DNA from: Candidatus Dormiibacterota bacterium
Lineage (GTDB): Bacteria; Chloroflexota; Dormibacteria; UBA8260; Bog-877
Assembly (NCBI GenBank): GCA_003164475.1
Contig: PLTL01000098.1
Coordinates: 1 to 7,884 of the forward strand
DNA: 7,884 nucleotides
Direction of reading: 5' to 3'
The notes beneath the pieces were generated by a model. The model saw only the letters and a list, made by a program, of their open reading frames with translations, ran no database searches and had not been told where the DNA came from. Positions 1-5,537 of the stretch are shown here, one piece after another (within the stretch, counting starts at the first letter, position 1; every line of letters starts with the position of its first letter). Position numbers and translations under genes: made by a program.

Positions 1-1450
1 GGAAGAAGAGGAGATCGACGAGGCCGGGACCATCCTCGGCGTCGGTCTGGGCACGGTCGGGGTGTGTGGGATCGGTCAGTGACGGAAGGTTCAGGAGGAC
101 GAAGGCGAGCTGGAAGGGACGCCACGAGCGGCGTTGCGGCGCGTCGGCCTGCGCCGCCGCCGCCGCCAGGGAGACGGAGGAGTCGCGCTGGCGCATGGCG
201 GCGATCTCGGTGTGTGCGCGCTGCAGCGCCATGGCGGAGTTGGCGAACTTCCACGCCTCCCACGCCTGGTCGTCTTCGGCGAGGAGCGTGATTCCGGCTT
301 CCAGGCGCGCGGCGACCCTGCGTGCGCCGGCGAGGTGGGAGCGCGCCCCCACTCGGTGGGCTGCCAGGTCGGGCTCGGCGTTCACGCGCGCCTCTTGGTC
401 GTCGAGCCAGAGTCTGTAGGCGGCATGGAGGGGATGGAGGCCGGCGACGACGCTGGAGCGCTCCGCCGTCGCCATGTACCGCATGTCGAGAATGCGAGGG
501 TCGAACCCCGGGATCTCGGCCGGGTCCGGGGCGACGGTCTGGCCGATGTCGAACGAGGGCAGCCAGGTTGTGGTCAGCCGCCACGATCGCGGCTCGGCCG
601 GCCGCTGCTCCGCCTCGACAGCGACGTTGCGTCCCACGGCGAACTGACGGCAGTCGCGGTACAGCAGGTCAAGGCCGAGCCTCTCGGGGTCCGCCGTGGG
701 GGCGGTCTCGTCCGCGACCACATGGGCGGGGTCGTTGTGGGCGAGGAACACCGGGCTGGAGAGATCGGCAGCCGTGACGCTGAGCTGCGCCTGGTAGAGG
801 CGAGCCTCGTCGCGGCTGCGCTCGGGCTCACTCTGGCAATCGACGAGCGCGAGGTCGATGATGCGCACCGCTCCTCGGAGCCGGCTGCGGGAGCGAAGCA
901 GCACCCGCGGGCGCTCCGGGTCGGGAGCGACGCTGCTCTCCCCAGCGACGACGTCGAGTTCGATCTCGCCTCCCGCCTCGCGCCGGCACCAGACTCGGTG
1001 GGGCACGCCCGAGTCGGTGAGCTGGGAGGCGGACGGCGCCACCTCGTACCGACCCCACGTCGCGCGCACCCGCAGCGACGTGGTGGCGGGGTCGAGGCTG
1101 AAGGAGAGCCCCATCGAGGCGGGCATCATCGATCCCGCGGCGGCGGCGGCGGTCACTTCGGTCGCCCCCTCCCCGGTGCCGTCCTCGGCAGCGGAGTCAC
1201 TGGTCACCTCAGCCTCGAGCATGGTGCGCGCCGGGCAGAGGACCCCGACGATGTACCGCTCGGAGGGAGTGCTTCCGTATGGGAGCTCCTCCTCGGGCCC
1301 CTGCCAGGGGCCGAGAAGGTCACGGGCGAGGTAGCTCTCTATCTCATCGCGGACCTGGCGTGACGTCCAGGGCAGCGCGGATGCCGCAGCGGCGTGAAGC
1401 GGCAGCTCACCGCCGGTCCCCGACAGGGGCAGCTCGGTGGACTCGGTCAC
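1..1450 (-). CDS. drmA: DISARM helicase DrmA, N-terminal part (3' end outside window)
   Basis: Partial gene: 483 codons are visible and the frame is open to the window edge. I translated this frame by hand from a GTG start. It begins MTESTELP, then an N-terminal segment with LARDLLGPWQGPEEEL (about residues 41-56) and ERYIVGVLCP (64-73), followed by a beta-rich region (about 115-300) without a domain I can name. Residues 402-413 (FANSAMALQRAH) and 443-456 (WRPFQLAFVLLNLP) match the segment that precedes the Walker A motif in DrmA. The last visible residues, LVDLLFF, would lead into the P-loop, which is cut off. DrmA is a superfamily 2 helicase that works with DrmB to engage incoming unmodified DNA in the cytoplasm. 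The start is GTG at 1450-1448, which overlaps the drmMI stop by 4 bases; the next in-frame ATG (residue 77) falls after the conserved LLGPWQGPEE segment and is too late. An Ala/Gly/Glu-rich stretch at about 84-107 looks like a flexible insert. The family call rests on remembered motifs plus gene order. Confidence 0.88.
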   Translation of the reverse strand, partial: MTESTELPLSGTGGELPLHAAAASALPWTSRQVRDEIESYLARDLLGPWQGPEEELPYGSTPSERYIVGVLCPARTMLEAEVTSDSAAEDGTGEGATEVTAAAAAGSMMPASMGLSFSLDPATTSLRVRATWGRYEVAPSASQLTDSGVPHRVWCRREAGGEIELDVVAGESSVAPDPERPRVLLRSRSRLRGAVRIIDLALVDCQSEPERSRDEARLYQAQLSVTAADLSSPVFLAHNDPAHVVADETAPTADPERLGLDLLYRDCRQFAVGRNVAVEAEQRPAEPRSWRLTTTWLPSFDIGQTVAPDPAEIPGFDPRILDMRYMATAERSSVVAGLHPLHAAYRLWLDDQEARVNAEPDLAAHRVGARSHLAGARRVAARLEAGITLLAEDDQAWEAWKFANSAMALQRAHTEIAAMRQRDSSVSLAAAAAQADAPQRRSWRPFQLAFVLLNLPSLTDPTHPDRAQTDAEDGPGLVDLLFF

Positions 1451-1461
1451 TTCGCTTCCTC
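1447..1461 (-). promoter_or_regulatory. Ribosome binding site and GTGA stop/start overlap, drmMI to drmA
   Basis: On the minus strand GAGGAAG (1461-1455), with core AGGA ending 6 bases before GTG (1450-1448), precedes a G-T-G-A overlap that shares the drmMI TGA (1449-1447). It supports GTG as the drmA start; no other ATG or GTG lies in frame before the conserved N-terminal segment. Confidence 0.75.
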
Positions 1462-4400
1462 GGCGAACAGCTCCGCCTGCGTGTCTGGCGCGGGGGCTAC
1501 AGCCCTCCGTCCGCCCCGTCGCGGTCGGTTCGCGCTTCCGCCGCTCCGCTGCTCCTCGGCATGCCGCTCGTGGTTCAGCTCGAGGAGGCGGTCGAGGATC
1601 TCATGTTGCACCGCCGGAGCGATGGCCCAGCGCGTCCCCTGGCGGGTCTCGTGGTGACCGTGCCCGAGGATGAGGTCCGTCCACCCGTACGCTTCGCAAA
1701 CCGCTGTGTCGATTTCGACGTGAATCGCCCGAAGCCTCCTCACGACGTCATCCTGCACAGCGGGATCGTGGACGAGGTTGTACGTAGCCGTGAGACCCAG
1801 GTTGCGGTCAAGCATGAGCTGGCGCCGCTCGACGTCCAAGCGCTCACCCGTGGTTCGCATGCGGGCCGTGATCGGAGGCAGGGGGAGGGTCTCGAACACA
1901 TCGGACGGCGTGTAGCGGATTCGGGTTTCCAACGTCGAGGCATGCGCAATAGCCCACCAGTAGTGTGGAGCGCTGGAGAGGAGGGCGAGCATGGCCGGAT
2001 CATCGGTTGCAAAGACCACTGTCGCGTTCGAGAATACCGCCCCTCTGCAAACGAAGACGGGCATTACGACCTTGCTGACGATGGTGATGATAAGCACCCG
2101 ATCGAGACCTGCGATAGCGCCGTAGAGTGCGTCTGCCCTCCGCCCGTACCGCCACCAGTGCTTCGCCCGGTCGTTCGCCGTGGCGTTCCTTCCGATGAGC
2201 TTCGTACGCTCTGGCCGTACCTCCTCATCGACGATTGCCCAGCAGTCGGAATACTGTCTGGCCTTTTCCTCATTCCAATCGAAGAAGTTAATGACCCAGC
2301 GGCTCGCCGAACTGTCGGGGCGCGAGTTCAGGTCCTCGCCATTGACGTATGGAAAGAGTACTTCGGCATTTCGCCGGTCGCGTTCGATTAGCGCTCGTGC
2401 TTCCCCCTCGGACATGGTGAAGCCGAGACCGAGGATGATGGTCCCATAGAAAGCGATATCTCGATTTGCGACCAGGCGCTCTGGTGTCCCCGCAACGCGG
2501 CCCACCGGATCAAGTGCGGTGCTGATCTGGCCGACACGCACTCCGTCCGCGAGTACTCGCACACCGGGCACATAGGGCCGTCGCGTCGCCCACACGATGC
2601 TGAACTCGAGGTTCACGGCGCGCGTGGGCCACTTCTGACTCTTGACCGCCCCGTGGATGTGGAAACCATGTTTGATGAGCTGATCTAGCCCCACCTCGCG
2701 GGTGTCCCCCTGGGCGATGGTGTTAGTGGTGATAAGGCCGAAACTTCCACGGTCGCTGCGCACGATCGCTGCTGCGGTGAGGAGCATATACGTGACGAGG
2801 TCAGCGCTTCCGCGGACGCCTCCGCCGCGTTGCCTGACGAGGTGATCACGGTAGCTAGTTCCATGGATTCCAGTGATCTTCTGTCCATGGAGGTACGGCG
2901 GGTTACCAATCACAGCGTCGAACCCTGAGTGATCCTCTGCTTCGAACACCTCGGGGAAGAGGAGCGGGAAGTGCGCAGGATGGCTGATGGCCCCCGACCG
3001 GCGGTCGGTGAGGGCGAATGTGACCTGCTCGTCAAGCGTCGCGGTGTCGACCCGGGCGGAGTTCGTCATCGTTTCGGCCAGCTGGAAGGCGATATCGTAG
3101 CTCGCGGTCGAGCCTCCAGAGAGGCTCGCCGCCGAGAGGGCATCGGCGATCCGGCTGAGCCGGTCGGTCACCTCCTGGGACTCCCGAAGCAGGCGGGCCT
3201 TGTCCTCCGCCGACCGCGTGTCGATGAGGGGGATGTCGGCCAGCCGCTCGCGCAAACGTGTTGCTTGCTCCAGCAACGAGGCAACGTCAGTCTGCCAAAG
3301 GGGAAGGCGCTCGCTCTGCAGGTGGTGGTCCACTCCAGGGTCCATATGGAGCTCGACGAGCTGCTCGGTGCTCGTGATGCCGAGGAGGCTGTCGCCCACG
3401 GCGATGCGGTCGTCCAGGAAGGTGAAGGGTCGCTGCCTGTCGAGAGTCACCAACCAGAGGGAGAGCTTGCACATCTCTACTGCCATGGGGTTGATATCGA
3501 CGCCGTAAATGCAGTGGTCGAGGACGGCGCGCCGCGCCTCCAGCTCCTGAGCGGCGGCATCGTCCGGGTCCGCCTCGATCGGGACTTCGTCGTGAAGCTC
3601 TCGCGATTCGATGAGCCGCCGGGCCAGGTATCGGGTCGCCGCCACCAGGAAGGCGCCGCTTCCCGCGGCGATGTCGATGACGCGCAGTCCGAGGAGCTCC
3701 CCCGGGGAGAGGAGGCGCCAGTCCGCCCGGTTCTCCGTATCCAGCGGTCCCGGGGAGTAGACGAGCGGCTCTAGGGCGCCGATCACCACCTGCTCGGCGA
3801 GGTTGCGGGGCGTGTAGACGGCGCCCGTGTGAGCCCGCAGGACGCTGTCCGTCAGGTACAGGCTGCGCGGCGGGTAGACGACGGGCAGGTCGCGGGGATC
3901 GTGCCGGAGCAGACGCCCGAAGGGCAGGACGGCTCGGGCCGCCTCCTCGTCCCCGCCGCACGCCTCCAGCACCTCGCGCCAGAGCCGGTCGTCGGCCTCG
4001 GTGAGCAGCGCCTTGACGATCGAGCTCTCGCTGCGGCGACCGGCGGCTGTCTGAGTGAGCGGTGAGAGCCAGCCCGCGAACTCGTCGGACCCGTCCTCCA
4101 GCTTCAATTCCATCTCGTGTAGGGAAAGTTCTGGCCCGTCGCGCTCCCCCCGCGCGTCGCCGGCGACTCCGAGCACCCAGCCCTCCGAGCGCGTAGCGTC
4201 CTCGCCGATCAGCCCCTCGTAGACGTACCCGATCTGCTCGACGTCGAGCTGGCGGAAGGAGATGCGGCGGCGCTCGCGGCCGAAGCGCAGCCATTGCAGC
4301 GCATCCAGCGAGTGGAGCATGGTGCGGTCGTCGATGGGGACCGGCAGCGCGCCCTCCAGGGGATCCCCTGCAGAGGTGCGCCCCTCCAACCAGGGGAAGC

Positions 4401-5526
4401 GGTCCGGGTCGAAGAGGCTGCCGCCATAGGCGGGGAGGCTGAGGTCCTGGTGACGAGCGCCGCGATGGATGGCGCGGCTGGCGGCGAGAAGGCGGTGCCA
4501 GCCAAGGGTGGAACGCTCCAGGGCGTCCTCCCCGGCCTCGGTCGCCGTCTCGCGCAGCGACGAGGCGAGGGTGCTGGCGGCGTAGGCCGAGGCATAGGCA
4601 TCGTCATCCAGAGGAAGCAGGCCTTGTTCCTCGGCGTAGAGGAGGAAGACGAGGCGCATGAGAACGGTGACGGCGGCCGTATACACGTCCGACGGCTCGA
4701 CCGTCTCCGGGAGCAGCCCCCGTCCGTGACGGGCGTGGTGATCGGCGTCCAGGCGCCCGATGGTGGCGACGAGCATGTCCACGACGGCCTGGGATTGCTC
4801 CTTGAGCCGCTCGGTGATCTCCTCCTGACGGTCGAGACTGAGGCGCAGCAGTGCCGGGAGCGTCCGCTCGTCCTCGACGCCGAAGAACCGCTGGCGGCAG
4901 AGCAGCGCATGGAAGGCGCGAAGGGTCTCCGGCTCGTCGAACCAGACATGGCGCGTCCAGGTGACCGTGGTCAGGGCCCCGCCCGGGAGGCAGACGAGCG
5001 TCCACTCGCTTCCATCGGTGACCAAGCCCAGGGGCACGCCCTGGAAGCGCAGCGCATGCGCGAGCCGGTCGGCGGGGCTCGCCGTCCACGTTGACGCCGT
5101 GGCACGCGCCACCGGGGTGCGCGAGGTCGCCCGCGTGCCCGGGGTGGTGAGCATGCCGAGGAGCGCCGGCTTCCCGCCCTGGGCGGCTAGGAGGGCGAAG
5201 TCCGGTCGCAGCTGGGTGGCATGCTCGGGTACCGGGGTCGTCAGCCCGGAAGGCAGGTTCGGGGCGAGAACGAGCCGATCCCCCCAGCCGAGAAAGTCCG
5301 TCAGGACAGTCCGGACGAAGCCGTCACGGGTACCGGGGCTGGCGTCCAGGAGGGCGCTGGAATCACGCAGGCGGGTGACCGAGTCGTGGTCGAGGGCGGG
5401 CAGCCCCGTCGACCACACCTCCTTGACGACCGGCGCCGCCAGAAAGGGGCCGTCGCTGGCGAGGAGGTCGAGCCAATCGGCGGCGGAGGGCGGGCGCCGC
5501 CGCCAGCGTCCGTGTGCCGGCCTCAT
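1447..5526 (-). CDS. drmMI: DISARM class 1 adenine-N6 DNA methyltransferase DrmMI
   Basis: Complete gene, 1359 residues. It is predicted to transfer a methyl group from S-adenosylmethionine to N6 of adenine in a short target, marking host DNA as self. N-terminal region (1 to about 300): RPDF at 107-110 and LGLVTDGSEWTLV at 166-178 resemble the N-terminal region of type IIG restriction-modification enzymes, but the expected catalytic E-x-K is absent. A helical region follows to about 560. The catalytic domain has YTPRNLAEQVV (571-581), SAM-binding motif I VIDIAAGSGAFL (616-627), GVDINPMAVEM (675-685), GDSLLG (711-716) and the catalytic NPPY at 875-878. A mostly helical insert lies at about 735-830. 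The C-terminal part includes a likely target-recognition domain (about 880-1220) ending with RYTPSDVFETLPLP (1204-1217), as in Eco57I-type enzymes; the tail (1326-1345) is basic and low in complexity. The ATG overlaps the drmD stop and has a GGAGGG ribosome site. Its TRD-coding stretch is poorer in G+C than the rest. A stand-alone type IIG enzyme is the alternative, but the neighbours favour DISARM. Confidence 0.92.
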   Translation of the reverse strand: MRPAHGRWRRRPPSAADWLDLLASDGPFLAAPVVKEVWSTGLPALDHDSVTRLRDSSALLDASPGTRDGFVRTVLTDFLGWGDRLVLAPNLPSGLTTPVPEHATQLRPDFALLAAQGGKPALLGMLTTPGTRATSRTPVARATASTWTASPADRLAHALRFQGVPLGLVTDGSEWTLVCLPGGALTTVTWTRHVWFDEPETLRAFHALLCRQRFFGVEDERTLPALLRLSLDRQEEITERLKEQSQAVVDMLVATIGRLDADHHARHGRGLLPETVEPSDVYTAAVTVLMRLVFLLYAEEQGLLPLDDDAYASAYAASTLASSLRETATEAGEDALERSTLGWHRLLAASRAIHRGARHQDLSLPAYGGSLFDPDRFPWLEGRTSAGDPLEGALPVPIDDRTMLHSLDALQWLRFGRERRRISFRQLDVEQIGYVYEGLIGEDATRSEGWVLGVAGDARGERDGPELSLHEMELKLEDGSDEFAGWLSPLTQTAAGRRSESSIVKALLTEADDRLWREVLEACGGDEEAARAVLPFGRLLRHDPRDLPVVYPPRSLYLTDSVLRAHTGAVYTPRNLAEQVVIGALEPLVYSPGPLDTENRADWRLLSPGELLGLRVIDIAAGSGAFLVAATRYLARRLIESRELHDEVPIEADPDDAAAQELEARRAVLDHCIYGVDINPMAVEMCKLSLWLVTLDRQRPFTFLDDRIAVGDSLLGITSTEQLVELHMDPGVDHHLQSERLPLWQTDVASLLEQATRLRERLADIPLIDTRSAEDKARLLRESQEVTDRLSRIADALSAASLSGGSTASYDIAFQLAETMTNSARVDTATLDEQVTFALTDRRSGAISHPAHFPLLFPEVFEAEDHSGFDAVIGNPPYLHGQKITGIHGTSYRDHLVRQRGGGVRGSADLVTYMLLTAAAIVRSDRGSFGLITTNTIAQGDTREVGLDQLIKHGFHIHGAVKSQKWPTRAVNLEFSIVWATRRPYVPGVRVLADGVRVGQISTALDPVGRVAGTPERLVANRDIAFYGTIILGLGFTMSEGEARALIERDRRNAEVLFPYVNGEDLNSRPDSSASRWVINFFDWNEEKARQYSDCWAIVDEEVRPERTKLIGRNATANDRAKHWWRYGRRADALYGAIAGLDRVLIITIVSKVVMPVFVCRGAVFSNATVVFATDDPAMLALLSSAPHYWWAIAHASTLETRIRYTPSDVFETLPLPPITARMRTTGERLDVERRQLMLDRNLGLTATYNLVHDPAVQDDVVRRLRAIHVEIDTAVCEAYGWTDLILGHGHHETRQGTRWAIAPAVQHEILDRLLELNHERHAEEQRSGGSANRPRRGGRRAVAPAPDTQAELFAEEAK
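1700..2900 (-). other. Lower-G+C segment covering the DrmMI target-recognition region
   Basis: Hand counts of single 60-base lines give 33/60 G+C at 2041-2100, 31/60 at 2221-2280 and 32/60 at 2341-2400. Compare 42/60 at 4261-4320 (same gene) and 44/60 at 6541-6600 (drmD). The segment encodes roughly residues 876-1276, after the NPPY motif, where type IIG-like methylases carry their target-recognition domain. Boundaries are approximate: 2701-2760 is intermediate at 37/60. The reading frame runs through unbroken. Confidence 0.6.
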
Positions 5527-5537
5527 CGCGGCCCTCC
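5523..5537 (-). promoter_or_regulatory. Ribosome binding site and ATGA stop/start overlap, drmD to drmMI
   Basis: On the minus strand GGAGGG (5537-5532) stands 5 bases before ATG (5526-5524). The A-T-G-A overlap shares the drmD TGA (5525-5523). The Shine-Dalgarno site lies within the last codons of drmD. This decides the drmMI start and indicates translational coupling. Confidence 0.8.

Noticed and set aside
134..1363. Long plus-strand open frame of 409 codons
   Set aside because: It lies opposite drmA, which carries recognisable family motifs. Its translation is rich in Arg, Gly, Ala and Val with no motif, as expected for the antisense of a GC-rich gene.
1279..2391. Plus-strand open frame of 370 codons
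   Set aside because: It is antisense to the end of drmMI and the start of drmA, with no recognisable domain.
2866..2893. Two CCATGG palindromes close together
   Set aside because: They are six-base sites inside drmMI codons; no extended inverted repeat or regulatory context surrounds them.
3287..4294. Second minus-strand frame of 335 codons inside drmMI
   Set aside because: It is a Pro/Arg/Ala-rich alternative frame of the methylase; the drmMI frame carries motif I and the other SAM-binding motifs here.
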